64,000 bases of DNA, taken from Nocardia nova SH22a (GTDB lineage: Bacteria > Actinomycetota > Actinomycetes > Mycobacteriales > Mycobacteriaceae). How positions within the stretch are numbered: the stretch's first letter is position 1; each line of letters begins with the position of its first letter. Under the pieces are notes generated by a model that was given only the letters and a program-made list of their open reading frames with translations, searched no databases and was not told the DNA's origin. Location of the stretch: NCBI RefSeq assembly GCF_000523235.1, contig NZ_CP006850.1, positions 1 to 64,000 of the forward strand. Direction: 5' to 3'. The position numbers were made by a program, and so were the translations under genes. Positions 19,938 to 28,925 of the stretch are shown here, in pieces.

Positions 19938-20921
19938 TTGACCACTCCGAATCAGCCGAACGACGAGCGAAACCACGCCAACGGTGTGACCGAGCGGATC
20001 GCACCGTCGCCGATTCCGCCGCGGCCCGCGCCGCGGTCGGGGTCGTCGGCCGAGAACGGCTCGGGTAATTCGTCCGCATCGTCCGAGCCGAAAGGTGATT
20101 CCGCGAAGGCCGGTGGGTCGGCGCCGGATATCGCCGACAATGGTGACGGTCGTGGATCGCGTTTCGAGGAGGGCTGGTCGCAGCTGCCGCAGCGCGAGCC
20201 GCAGTCGAATCTGAACCGCCCGGGGCAGGCGCCGGTGCAGGGCCGCAGCGCTGCGCAGAGTGGCCTCGGTGGTGGTGTGAGCAATGCCCGCACCACCACC
20301 GACCTGGCCGCCAAGGCGGCGCGCAAGGAAGCGGCGATGGTGAAGTCGGTCGGTATCGACGGTCCGACGCGCAGCATCGCCCGGCCGGAGCTGATCAAGG
20401 ATCTGCCCGACCTGTCGGATCTGCGTCATCCGCTACCGCAGTCGGAGACGGCTGCGGCGCAACAGGTTCCGATGGCCGCGATGCCGCCCTCGCACAACGC
20501 GGCGCCGGGTGTCTCACCGGCCGCACCGGCCGCGGTCGCGCAGGCCGTGAGCAGTGGTGATCCGTTGCGCGCGACGGTGCAGGTTCGCCATATCGACCCG
20601 TGGTCGACGTTGAAGGTGTCGCTGGTGATCAGCGTCGCGATGTTCTTCGTCTGGATGCTGGCGGTCGGATTCCTCTACATCGTGCTCTCCGGCATGGGTG
20701 TCTGGGACCGGTTGAACAGCACGTTCACCGACATGGTGAACGACAACAATTCCTCGGCGACCACCATCATCGATGCCGGTAGCGTCTTCGGCTACGCCGC
20801 CGTGGTCGGCCTCATCAATGTGGTGTTGTTCACAGCGTTGTCGACGGTCGGCGTGTTCATCTACAACCAGTGCACCGATCTGGTGGGCGGCGTGCAGGTG
20901 ACGCTGGCCGATCCGGACTGA
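19938..20921 (+). CDS. DUF3566 membrane protein
   Basis: A 327-aa protein found downstream of gyrA across Actinobacteria (Rv0007-like). Residues 1 to about 205 are disordered, Pro/Ala/Ser-rich and probably cytoplasmic. The DUF3566 domain follows, with two membrane helices (SLVISVAMFFVWMLAVGFLY and YAAVVGLINVVLFTALSTVG) flanking a soluble loop. The start at TTG 19938 is the first in the open frame. Its function is unknown. Confidence 0.85.
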   Translation: MTTPNQPNDERNHANGVTERIAPSPIPPRPAPRSGSSAENGSGNSSASSEPKGDSAKAGGSAPDIADNGDGRGSRFEEGWSQLPQREPQSNLNRPGQAPVQGRSAAQSGLGGGVSNARTTTDLAAKAARKEAAMVKSVGIDGPTRSIARPELIKDLPDLSDLRHPLPQSETAAAQQVPMAAMPPSHNAAPGVSPAAPAAVAQAVSSGDPLRATVQVRHIDPWSTLKVSLVISVAMFFVWMLAVGFLYIVLSGMGVWDRLNSTFTDMVNDNNSSATTIIDAGSVFGYAAVVGLINVVLFTALSTVGVFIYNQCTDLVGGVQVTLADPD

Positions 20922-20937
20922 TATCCATCCTGCGGGA

Positions 20938-20983
20938 GCGGCCGGTCCGGGAGCTGTCCTCCCGGGTCGGCCGCTTCTTGTTT
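20938..20983 (+). terminator. Terminator after the gyrase operon
   Basis: GCGGCCG and CCGGGAG pair with CTCCCGG and CGGCCGC around a short loop, with a symmetric 2-base mismatch in the stem, followed by TTCTTGTTT. It begins 17 bases after the DUF3566 stop. Confidence 0.85.
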
Positions 20984-21081
20984 GACGGCTTTGACCTGGC
21001 GTTTTGGAGAGCGATCGGGAGGTTGTGTAGTCTCTACCGAGTCAAGCAACGGCGATGGTCGAGTCTTGACGCGGTACATAC

Positions 21082-21155
21082 GGGCCTATAGCTCAGGCGG
21101 TTAGAGCGCTTCGCTGATAACGAAGAGGTCGGAGGTTCAAGTCCTCCTAGGCCCA
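21082..21155 (+). tRNA. tRNA-Ile (GAT)
   Basis: 74-nt cloverleaf: acceptor GGGCCTA pairs with TAGGCCC, the anticodon loop is CTGATAA (anticodon GAT), and the T arm is GGAGG-TTCAAGT-CCTCC. The CCA end is not encoded beyond the discriminator base. tRNA-Ile and tRNA-Ala follow gyrA in mycobacteria as well. Confidence 0.97.
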
Positions 21156-21187
21156 CATCTCCATATCTGGTCGTGACAGCGGCCGAG

Positions 21188-21260
21188 GGGGCCTTAGCTC
21201 AATTGGCAGAGCACTGCCTTTGCAAGGCAGGGGTTAGGGGTTCGATTCCCCTAGGCTCCA
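21188..21260 (+). tRNA. tRNA-Ala (TGC)
   Basis: 73-nt cloverleaf: acceptor GGGGCCT pairs with AGGCTCC (one G-T pair), the anticodon is TGC in TTTGCAA, and the T arm is AGGGG-TTCGATT-CCCCT. It lies 32 bases after tRNA-Ile and is probably cotranscribed with it. Confidence 0.97.
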
Positions 21261-21374
21261 CTTCTTTCGATCGAAATCCGGGGGGATTCGTGCATCCGCA
21301 CCGACCGGACCTTCACCATGTAGCGCTTCCATCGGCGGCGGCCGCACCCGTTTCGGGCCAGTAGGGTGGAGAAC

Positions 21375-21482
21375 ATGAAACTTCTTCTGACGATCGGTGT
21401 TCTGGCCGCAGTTGTCTTCGCTGTCACCAAGGTTCGCAAGCGCAACGACGAGGATCTGTGGCACGAGGTGACCGCGCGCTGA
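21375..21482 (+). CDS. DLW-39 family mini-protein
   Basis: A 35-aa protein, MKLLLTIGVLAAVVFAVTKV followed by RKRNDEDLWHEVTAR. It has one membrane helix then a charged tail containing the DLW motif that names the family. Such mini-genes follow the tRNA-Ile/tRNA-Ala pair in mycobacterial relatives. TGGAGAAC lies upstream of ATG 21375. Function unknown. Confidence 0.8.
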   Translation: MKLLLTIGVLAAVVFAVTKVRKRNDEDLWHEVTAR

Positions 21483-21498
21483 GTTCGGATGCCCACCC

Positions 21499-22185
21499 TC
21501 ACGGCCGGATGAGCAGGTCGACGACCCCCTGTACCTCTTCCGGTGTGGGGGTGGGCAGATTGTCCCGGCCGTGGATCAGGCCGATGCCGAGATAGACCAT
21601 CGCGCCCGCGCGCTGCCGGGCCTGTGCCGGATCGAAACCGAGATCGAGCATGATCGTCTGGACCGTGCGGAAGATGCGCTGATCGAGCGCGCGTACCGCC
21701 TCGGCGACCGTCACGTCGGTGCGTGACCACTCCCGCACCGACGCCTCCACCATCCAGTGCCGCGCATCCACCAGCATCGCGGCCATCTTCTCGATGCGCG
21801 CCTCGACGGGGATCGAGTCCAGATCGGCGAGCGCTCGGACGGCCTCGGCCTGCATCGCGCCCCAGCGATCGGCCATCGCCGCCATCAGCTGTTCGAGATC
21901 GTCGAAATGCCAGTAGAAACTGCCCTTGGTGACGCCCAGTTCCTGGCAGAGCCGGGGGATCCGGATCGCGGTCACGCCTTCTCGGGCGAGTAGGTCCAGG
22001 GCGCCGTTCACCCAGTCCTCGTAGGACAGCCGGGTCGTCTGCCGCCGGTTGCGGTGCTGGGCCGCTGCCTTTCGGGACAGCGGAGCCTTCGGCGCCTGTC
22101 CGGCTGCTTCTGCCTGTGGAGCCGTCTCGGGCCGACTGTCGTCCTGCGGGTTCTGGCTCCGCGGGACATTCTTCGGCGTTGTCAT
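21499..22185 (-). CDS. TetR family transcriptional regulator
   Basis: A 228-aa regulator with a disordered N-terminus of about 60 residues, then a TetR helix-turn-helix (AIRIPRLCQELGVTKGSFYWHF) and a ligand-binding domain. The start at 22185 (MTTPKNVPRSQNP) is chosen because earlier in-frame starts lie inside the divergent oxidase gene. It faces the multicopper oxidase operon across a 177-bp gap containing the palindrome at 22301-22320, so it probably controls that operon. The inducer is unknown. Confidence 0.85.
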   Translation of the reverse strand: MTTPKNVPRSQNPQDDSRPETAPQAEAAGQAPKAPLSRKAAAQHRNRRQTTRLSYEDWVNGALDLLAREGVTAIRIPRLCQELGVTKGSFYWHFDDLEQLMAAMADRWGAMQAEAVRALADLDSIPVEARIEKMAAMLVDARHWMVEASVREWSRTDVTVAEAVRALDQRIFRTVQTIMLDLGFDPAQARQRAGAMVYLGIGLIHGRDNLPTPTPEEVQGVVDLLIRP

Positions 22186-22300
22186 CGCCTCACCACCGTG
22201 CTGACCGGGTGCATGCCTCGATCGTAGGGGAGTCGGCCGGTCACGAATTCGCTGTGCGTACCGTGCGCTGCCCCATCGACCATTCAATCGAGTACTGTTC

Positions 22301-22320
22301 ACCATACTTGATGGTATGGT
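22301..22320. promoter_or_regulatory. Putative TetR operator
   Basis: ACCATACTTGATGGTATGGT has perfect 7-bp arms (ACCATAC/GTATGGT) with a 6-base centre. It lies 43 bp upstream of the oxidase ATG, where it would overlap the promoter. Assignment to the adjacent regulator is inferred. Confidence 0.65.
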
Positions 22321-22362
22321 CGCATTTCGGGTGGGTGAGCCCCACCACGGAAGGTGCGAGGG

Positions 22363-24135
22363 ATGTATCGACCGATCGGGCGCCGCACGATATTGCGAGG
22401 TATCGGCGCCGGTCTGACCGCTGCCACGGTCGGGCGGGCGGCCGCCGATCCGCCGGACATCGCGAGTCCGCTGCTGTTCCATTCCCCGCCGCTGCGGAAG
22501 TTCGTCGACGAGTTGCCGCGGTTGCCGATCCTCACCGGTGATCGAGTGGACCTGATCGCCGCCACGACCGAACACCGCTTCCATTCCGATCTGCCCGCGG
22601 CGCCCGCGTTCGGTTACAACGGCCGCAGCTACCTCGGCCCCACGATCGAGCACACCGCCGGTACGCCGCTGGCGGTGCGATTCCACAACCGGCTCGGTGC
22701 GCATCCCTTCGCCGCCGATATCGACACCAGCCTGCACGGAGTTCCGGACGGCTACCGGACGACGGTCCCGGCCTCCCTGCATCTGCACGGTGGCGTCACC
22801 CCACCGGCCTCCGACGGTCATCCCGAACAACTGGTGCTGCCCGGACAGCAGTTGGATCACGAATTCCCGTTCCGCCAGTCGGCCGGACATCTCTGGTACC
22901 ACGATCACGCCATGGGGATAACCCGCGCGAATGTGTATGCGGGACTGGCCGGAACGGTGTTGCTCCGGGACGAATTCGACACCGGCGGGCCGGACAATCC
23001 GCTGGGTCTGCCCGCGGGCGAGTTCGAATTGCCGCTGGTATTGCAGGAGAAGATCTTCACTGCGGAAGGCAGGCAGAGCCTGCGGTCCACAGTCGTTGTC
23101 CCGCAGGGATTGTGGGAGGGCGGCGGGGCCGGCGATGTCGGCGTGGTGAACGGGATGGTGTGGCCGGAACTCGCCGTGGCGCGCGGGCTCTACCGGTTTC
23201 GCGTGATCAACGCGGCCTCGTTCAGTGTCTGGAATCTGTTCTTCGGCAATCGGATGCGGTTCTGGGTGATCGGGACCGAGCACGGTCTGCTCGACGCACC
23301 GGTCGAGGTCCGCCATCTGCGGCTGGCTCCAGCCGAAAGAGTGGATCTGCTGGTCGATTTCGCCGATCTGGCACCGGGGGACACGGTCGAACTCCGCAAC
23401 GACGAACAGCCGGTCTTCCAGGCCGCGGTGCTGGGTGAGGTCGCGATGCCGGTGTTCTGCCGATTCCGGGTCCTGGATCGCACCGGATTCCGGGGACCGG
23501 TACCGCGGACGTTGCGGGGAGGTCCGCGGCAGCCGCCGCCGTTACCCCCGGTACGGGAACCGGCACTCGGCCGCGACCTGACGGTCAGCCAGCCCTATGA
23601 ACTGCGGATGCCGCCCGCGATCATGTCGCTGAACAATCTGCGCTACAGCGATCCGGATATCGAGATGCCGCGCCAGGGCACGACCGAGGTGTGGAACATC
23701 GTCAACATCACGCCGGATCCCCATCCGATCCACATCCACCTGGTGACCTTCCGCATTCTGAGCCGGACACCGCTGCGCACGGTGGATTATCAACTGGCCC
23801 ATCCACAACCGCCCGTCGGCGTGCGCTGGACACCGGATCCGCAGGGGTTCCTGGCCGGACCTCCGCAACCGCCCGCGCCGTGGGAGAGCGGCTGGAAGGA
23901 TGTGGTGCGAGTCGACGGTGGCACCGTCACCCGCGTCGTGGTGCGCTTCCCGACCGCCGATGAGCTCGGCTTCGATCCGGACGCTTCCTTTGCCCGGCTG
24001 AACCCGGCCACGGCAGCGCATTCGGACGCCCATACCGCGCACGGGAATTCGGATCTGCGCGGCTACATATGGCATTGCCACCTGCTCGATCACGAGGACC
24101 ACGACATGATGCTGCGATTCCGAACGGTGCGGTGA
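22363..24135 (+). CDS. Multicopper oxidase (CotA/bilirubin oxidase-like), Tat-exported
   Basis: Laccase-type oxidase that would couple one-electron oxidation of substrates to reduction of oxygen. The 590-aa product begins MYRPIGRRTILRGIGAG, a twin-arginine signal. All four copper motifs are visible: LHLHGG near residue 138, HLWYHDHAMG near 176, HPIHIHLVTF near 453 and HCHLLDHEDHDMM near 571, the last with a Met axial ligand. ATG 22363 is preferred over GTG 22354 because GGAAGG sits 8 bases upstream. It leads an operon with the MpaB-like gene 4 bp downstream. Confidence 0.9.
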   Translation: MYRPIGRRTILRGIGAGLTAATVGRAAADPPDIASPLLFHSPPLRKFVDELPRLPILTGDRVDLIAATTEHRFHSDLPAAPAFGYNGRSYLGPTIEHTAGTPLAVRFHNRLGAHPFAADIDTSLHGVPDGYRTTVPASLHLHGGVTPPASDGHPEQLVLPGQQLDHEFPFRQSAGHLWYHDHAMGITRANVYAGLAGTVLLRDEFDTGGPDNPLGLPAGEFELPLVLQEKIFTAEGRQSLRSTVVVPQGLWEGGGAGDVGVVNGMVWPELAVARGLYRFRVINAASFSVWNLFFGNRMRFWVIGTEHGLLDAPVEVRHLRLAPAERVDLLVDFADLAPGDTVELRNDEQPVFQAAVLGEVAMPVFCRFRVLDRTGFRGPVPRTLRGGPRQPPPLPPVREPALGRDLTVSQPYELRMPPAIMSLNNLRYSDPDIEMPRQGTTEVWNIVNITPDPHPIHIHLVTFRILSRTPLRTVDYQLAHPQPPVGVRWTPDPQGFLAGPPQPPAPWESGWKDVVRVDGGTVTRVVVRFPTADELGFDPDASFARLNPATAAHSDAHTAHGNSDLRGYIWHCHLLDHEDHDMMLRFRTVR

Positions 24136-24139
24136 ACAG

Positions 24140-25387
24140 ATGACCCAGACCATCACATCTCCCCATGCGTTCCGCTACTGGGAGGCCAAGCGGACGCCGA
24201 CGGTGCGGCGGCTCGAAGCCGTCGTGCGAAAGGTGACCGGCGCCAACCTCTTTCCGACCGACGACCAGGCCCGCGCCCTCACCGAGGACTTGTTCGCCGG
24301 TGATCCGGTCGCGGAGCGTTTCGTCGCCGAGGTGATGCACGGTCCGGGCGGCGCGCCCGCCGGGCGGCGTCTGCTCGACCGGGCGCTGACCGAAGGGATC
24401 GAGGCGGTGCCCGAGGCGCCGGAGTCCATGCGCGAGTTGTTCGCGGAATTCGACACGGTGCCCGAGTGGGTGCGCCCGGAGCTGGTCGAGCGGGGTGCGG
24501 CGATCTGGCGGCGCTGGGGCACCATGCTGTTCAGTTTCGCCGGCGCCGAAACGCTCGAGATGTACACCGAATCCGCAGTCGCGACGCCGTTGTCGCTGGC
24601 GGGCGGTTATGCCGGAAACAGCGCGCTGCGAAGGTATCTGGAGACCTGCCGGTTCTGGATGGACGTATCGCAGCCACATGCCCTGCTCACGCCCGGATCG
24701 GCCGGACGAGCGACCGCACTGAAGGTGCGTGTGATGCACGTGTCGGTGCGCGCGAAGGTGGCCGGACATCCGGAATGGGATATCGACCGGTGGGGCCTGC
24801 CGATCAGCCAGACCTATCAGCTGCTGACGCTGATCGCGGGCAGTGTGACTCCCGGACTCGGGCTGTGGGCGCTCGGATACCAGACCACTCCGTCGGAAAT
24901 TCGTGCGCTACTGCACTTTCAGCGCTACATGGGATATCTGCTCGGCGTGCGGCTGCAGTGGCATCCCGAGACCATTGCGGATTCGCTGCGCGTGCTGGCC
25001 ATGACCATCGCGTCGCGTTCGTACGACGCCGGGGAGCACGGCGCCGAATTGATCGAGTCGTATCCGGCCGCGTTCGCGCCGCGTCCGGAACATCGCGGCT
25101 GGAGCCGGATCCGCGCCGCCTACAACTTCCGCATCAACTCGGTGTACTCGGCGATCTACATGGCGCCGGGGACGCGGCGGAAATACACACTGCCCCCGGC
25201 ATTTCCGTGGGTGCTGATTCCGGTGCTGCGGTTGCCGTTGATCACCGCGATGGAGTTCGCCCGGCGGGTGCCGCCGATCGGCCGGATGCACGAGCGGGTG
25301 ATGGTGTGGCATCGGGACAACTGGTATCGAGCCCAGATGCAGGGCAGGGAAGCCGAATTCGATGCCAGCGGCGCGCTGCGGCGATAA
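24140..25387 (+). CDS. MpaB-family (DUF2236) oxygenase
   Basis: A 415-aa protein of the family that includes mycophenolic acid MpaB and latex-clearing Lcp b-type heme oxygenases. Family-typical stretches are RWGTMLFSFAGAETLEMY, the VRVMHVSVRAK helix expected to carry the heme-ligating His, and RMHERVMVWHRDNWYRA. No signal peptide or heme Cys motif is visible. Oxidative cleavage of a hydrophobic substrate is the family-level expectation; the substrate is unknown. Confidence 0.8.
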   Translation: MTQTITSPHAFRYWEAKRTPTVRRLEAVVRKVTGANLFPTDDQARALTEDLFAGDPVAERFVAEVMHGPGGAPAGRRLLDRALTEGIEAVPEAPESMRELFAEFDTVPEWVRPELVERGAAIWRRWGTMLFSFAGAETLEMYTESAVATPLSLAGGYAGNSALRRYLETCRFWMDVSQPHALLTPGSAGRATALKVRVMHVSVRAKVAGHPEWDIDRWGLPISQTYQLLTLIAGSVTPGLGLWALGYQTTPSEIRALLHFQRYMGYLLGVRLQWHPETIADSLRVLAMTIASRSYDAGEHGAELIESYPAAFAPRPEHRGWSRIRAAYNFRINSVYSAIYMAPGTRRKYTLPPAFPWVLIPVLRLPLITAMEFARRVPPIGRMHERVMVWHRDNWYRAQMQGREAEFDASGALRR

Positions 25388-25398
25388 GGGGCGAGGCG

Positions 25399-26460
25399 AT
25401 GAACAACGACATCATCGAGGCGTGGAACGGTCCCGGGCGCCGGGACGGGGAACTGACCGTGGTCGAGCCCCGGCACAACGCATTACATTCCGCGACGAGT
25501 TCACTGGCGTTCGAGCACTGGTACTTCGATGCCCGGCTCGACAACGGAATCACGGTGGTCGGATTCCTGACCAAGCGGCGCCCCGAGGACCCGCCGTATT
25601 CCCGGCCGTGGGTCGAGTTGATGGTCTACCAACCCGACGGCACCCGGCGGCAGATCTCGCGGAAGTATCCACGCGGCCGCGCGTCCTTCGACGACCACAC
25701 CATGGACGTCCGGATCGGGAACAATCACGCGCACACCGAATTCCGGCCCGCCGGGCTGCCCACTCATCATCTGCGGCTGGCCGAGGACGGCCTGGACTTC
25801 GATCTCCGATTCGACAACGAACTTCCCAGCTGGATGCCGGGTAGGGGCGAAACCCATTTCGGCGGTGGCGATTCCTTCGGCTGGGTCGTCGGCGCGCCAC
25901 GCGCGCGGGTGAGCGGGACGGTCACCGTCGACGGCGTGCGATCGGAGGTCACCGGCCGCGGCTATGCCGACCACAACTGGGGTGTCGGCGATATGCGCAA
26001 GATCATCGAGCGCTGGCACTGGGGTCGGCTGTACGTCGAGGACTACTCACTGCTGTTCGCCGATGTCCTGACCCAGCGGCGGCGCGGTGCGCACGAGATC
26101 GCTCCGCTGATGCTCGCCCATCACGACCGGATCGTGCTGTCCACGGGGGAGATGCGGTTGCGGGAGGGGCCGAAGCGATTCGATACCACCGCGGGACGCG
26201 ACCATCCGGAATGGATCGAACTGTCCGTACCCGGTCAGGTGGAACTGCGCCTGGATGTGGAGCGGGTCATCCACGCCCACGATCTGCTCGACGATGTTCC
26301 GCTGGTGCGATCGCGCCTGCTGAAACCGCTGGCGCACAGGTTCATCGGTCATCCGGGCTATTTCCGCTTCGAATCGGCCTTCGAACTGACCGTGCACGGT
26401 GACGGGGAACCGGTCCGGCGTACGGGCACGACCCTGCACGAACTGGTGGCGCTGACCTGA
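25399..26460 (+). CDS. CrtC/AttH-like lipocalin-fold protein
   Basis: A 353-aa protein resembling the hydroxyneurosporene synthase (CrtC)/AttH family. It is Trp-, His- and Arg-rich, with FEHWYFDARLDNG near the start and GRGYADHNWG in the middle, both typical of this fold. ATG 25399 is 11 bp after the MpaB-like gene. Family members act on carotenoids and other hydrophobic polyenes as hydratases or isomerases, so here it may handle the substrate or product of the two adjacent oxidases. This is inference. Confidence 0.72.
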   Translation: MNNDIIEAWNGPGRRDGELTVVEPRHNALHSATSSLAFEHWYFDARLDNGITVVGFLTKRRPEDPPYSRPWVELMVYQPDGTRRQISRKYPRGRASFDDHTMDVRIGNNHAHTEFRPAGLPTHHLRLAEDGLDFDLRFDNELPSWMPGRGETHFGGGDSFGWVVGAPRARVSGTVTVDGVRSEVTGRGYADHNWGVGDMRKIIERWHWGRLYVEDYSLLFADVLTQRRRGAHEIAPLMLAHHDRIVLSTGEMRLREGPKRFDTTAGRDHPEWIELSVPGQVELRLDVERVIHAHDLLDDVPLVRSRLLKPLAHRFIGHPGYFRFESAFELTVHGDGEPVRRTGTTLHELVALT

Positions 26461-26533
26461 CGCTTGCGCGGACCGCGATCCGCGCATTCGCCACGCAAGG
26501 GCGTTGCAAGCCGGTGCGATCAGGGTGAATGTC

Positions 26534-28081
26534 ATGAACGAGACATTCGATGTGGTCGTCGCCGGCGCCGGTCCGGTCGGGCTGATGCTGGCATGTGAAC
26601 TGCGCCTGGCCGGGGTCGAGGTGCTGGTCGTCGAGCGGTTGTCCGAGATGGACCGGACGATCAAGGCCGGTGCCATCAATGTGCCGACGGCCCAGGCCTT
26701 CGATCGGCGTGGCCTGCTGCCCGAACTGCTCGCCCGGCAGCAGGCGGCGATCGACGCGATCAAGGCGTTCACCGGTCCGGTCGCGGTCACCGACGGGCGG
26801 CCGCCGATCGGCGGTCACTTCGCGGGCATCATGCTGCCGTTCGATGTGGTCGACGGCGACGATCCGGCCTTCGCCGGGGTGGGACCCGCGGCCGGAGCAA
26901 TGCTGGTCAACCAGCAGGGGATCGAGGAGATCCTCGGCGTCCGGGCCGCCGAACTGGGCGTTGTGGTGCGCCGCGGGGTGGAGCTGACCGATCTGTCCGA
27001 CGACGGTGACGGGGTGACGGTGCGCTGTGGCGCCGAGTCGATTCGCGCAGCCTGGCTGGTGGGATGCGACGGCGGCCGCAGTACGGTCCGCAAACTCGCC
27101 GGATTCGAATTTCCCGGGATCGATCCGGAGATCACCGGCCGTCAGGCGGTCGTCGAGATGACGGATACCGAAGGGCTGCAACGAGGCTGGCACGACACCG
27201 ACAACGGCATCTACGTCTACGGTCCGACTCCGGGCCGATTCCTGACCGTCGAACTCGACGGGCCGCCCGTCGATCGCGACGCACCGATCACCGCCGCCGA
27301 GCTGGAGGCGAGTCTGCGCCGGGTCACGGGTGTGCCGGTGCGGGTCACGGCGGTGCACTCGGCCACTCGTTTCACCGACAACACCCGGCAGGTTCCCGAC
27401 TATCGCAAGGGCCGGGTGCTCCTGGCCGGTGATGCGGCACATGTGCACTCGCCCTTCGGCGGACAGGGACTGAACCTCGGTATCGGCGACGCCGTCGACC
27501 TCGGCTGGAAGCTGGGCGCGGTCGTGGCCGGGCGGATGGGGGAGGAGTTGCTCGACACCTACACCGCGGAGCGGTATCCGATCGGCGCGTGGGTGCTGGA
27601 ATGGACCCGCGCCCAGGTCGCGCTGATGCGATTGGATCGCCGCAGCAAGGCCCTGCGCGAGGTGATGGCCGAGCTCTTGTCGACCGGTGACGGTGCGACC
27701 GCGGTGCTCAAGCGGATCTCCGGCGTGCTGCACCGCTACAACCTCGGCGGGGGCCATCGGCTGGTCGGCGCGGTGGTGCCGGATCTGGATCTGTCCGACG
27801 GATCGCGGGTGGCCGGACATTTCGGCGCGGGCGCCGGTGTGCTGTTCGACTTCACCGATTCCGCGGAACTGCGCGCCGCTGCGGCCGGATGGCAGGATCG
27901 GATCCGGATCGTCACGGCGAAACCGCTGGATTCCGTGGGCTTTCCGGATCTGGCCGCGGCACTGGTGCGTCCGGACGGATACGTCGCCTGGGCCGCGGAC
28001 GACGGTGGTGTCACCCGCGACCTCCCGGATCTCATCGCCGCATCACGCCGTTGGTTCGGTGCCCCGGCGCCGGTGTCGTGA
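26534..28081 (+). CDS. FAD-dependent aromatic monooxygenase (PheA/TfdB family)
   Basis: A 515-aa group A flavoprotein monooxygenase. It has the dinucleotide motif GAGPVGLMLACEL (residues 9-21), GCDGGRSTVRK in the middle, and the FAD ribityl motif GDAAHVHSPFGGQGLNLGIGD. The C-terminal thioredoxin-like extension of the PheA/TfdB type is present. Rifampicin monooxygenase belongs to this family and is common in Nocardia, but nothing here proves that substrate. The start MNETFDVVVAG at 26534 is chosen over earlier in-frame codons. It follows the CrtC-like gene by 73 bp. Confidence 0.85.
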   Translation: MNETFDVVVAGAGPVGLMLACELRLAGVEVLVVERLSEMDRTIKAGAINVPTAQAFDRRGLLPELLARQQAAIDAIKAFTGPVAVTDGRPPIGGHFAGIMLPFDVVDGDDPAFAGVGPAAGAMLVNQQGIEEILGVRAAELGVVVRRGVELTDLSDDGDGVTVRCGAESIRAAWLVGCDGGRSTVRKLAGFEFPGIDPEITGRQAVVEMTDTEGLQRGWHDTDNGIYVYGPTPGRFLTVELDGPPVDRDAPITAAELEASLRRVTGVPVRVTAVHSATRFTDNTRQVPDYRKGRVLLAGDAAHVHSPFGGQGLNLGIGDAVDLGWKLGAVVAGRMGEELLDTYTAERYPIGAWVLEWTRAQVALMRLDRRSKALREVMAELLSTGDGATAVLKRISGVLHRYNLGGGHRLVGAVVPDLDLSDGSRVAGHFGAGAGVLFDFTDSAELRAAAAGWQDRIRIVTAKPLDSVGFPDLAAALVRPDGYVAWAADDGGVTRDLPDLIAASRRWFGAPAPVS

Positions 28082-28100
28082 AGGTTCGACGGACGACGGC

Positions 28101-28925
28101 TCAGTCGGGTGCCCAGCCCGGTCCGCGCAGCAGATATCCCCAGCGGTCGCGCCAGGACCGGGCGGTCACCAGATCCGACCAGATCGCGGTGAATTCGTGG
28201 GTGGCGACCCGAACCGGGTTGAAGGTGCCGATGTTCTTGGTCAGGCCGTAGCGCACCCGCTCGGATTCGGGTTCGAAGGTGCCGAACAGCCGATCCCAGA
28301 CGATCAGGATGCCGCCGTAGTTGCGATCGAGATAGCGATCGTTGGAGCCGTGGTGCACCCGGTGATGGGACGGGGTGTTGAAGACCCATTCGATCGGCCG
28401 CCACAGCGTGCCGACCCGTTCGGTGTGGATGAAGAACTGATACACCAGGCTGATCGACTGTTGCAGCAGAATCATCCACGGCGGAAATCCCAGCAGTGCC
28501 AACGGGATCCAGTAGGGCAGTGAGCTGAATGGTGTCCACGGCTGCCGCAATGCGGTGGACAGGTTGTAGAACTCGCTGGAGTGGTGCACGACGTGGCTGG
28601 CCCAGAACACGCGCACGGTGTGGTGCGTGCGGTGGTACCAGTAGTAGGCGAAGTCGTCGGCGAAGAACAGGGCGATCCAGGTCAGCGGGTTCGCGGCGGA
28701 CAGATGCAGCGGTGTGATCAGGTACGCCGCGGCGAAGACGGTGAGTACCACCAGCTTCCAGCCGATATTGACCACCACATTGCCCAGGCCCATCACGACA
28801 CTCGTGGTGGCGTCCCGGAACCGGTAGCCGAGTTCGTCGTCGTCGGGCAGGAAGTGGAACGAGACGGCCTCCGCGATCAGGCAGAAGACGAAAACCGGTA
28901 TGGCATGGGCGATCAGGTCGAACAT
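28101..28925 (-). CDS. Sterol desaturase/fatty acid hydroxylase family membrane protein
   Basis: A 274-aa membrane di-iron oxygenase. Its His clusters are HRTHH, HVVHH and HRVHH with surrounding helices (FDLIAHAIPVFVFCLIAEAV, NVVVNIGWKLVVLTVFAAAY). It hydroxylates or desaturates a lipid; which lipid is unknown. The 5' end overlaps the 3' end of the GntR gene by 13 bp, so the two are cotranscribed. Confidence 0.87.
   Translation of the reverse strand: MFDLIAHAIPVFVFCLIAEAVSFHFLPDDDELGYRFRDATTSVVMGLGNVVVNIGWKLVVLTVFAAAYLITPLHLSAANPLTWIALFFADDFAYYWYHRTHHTVRVFWASHVVHHSSEFYNLSTALRQPWTPFSSLPYWIPLALLGFPPWMILLQQSISLVYQFFIHTERVGTLWRPIEWVFNTPSHHRVHHGSNDRYLDRNYGGILIVWDRLFGTFEPESERVRYGLTKNIGTFNPVRVATHEFTAIWSDLVTARSWRDRWGYLLRGPGWAPD

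Noticed and set aside
22186..23316. Long N-terminal extension of the TetR frame
   Set aside because: It is antisense to the multicopper oxidase and lacks features; the regulator starts at 22185.
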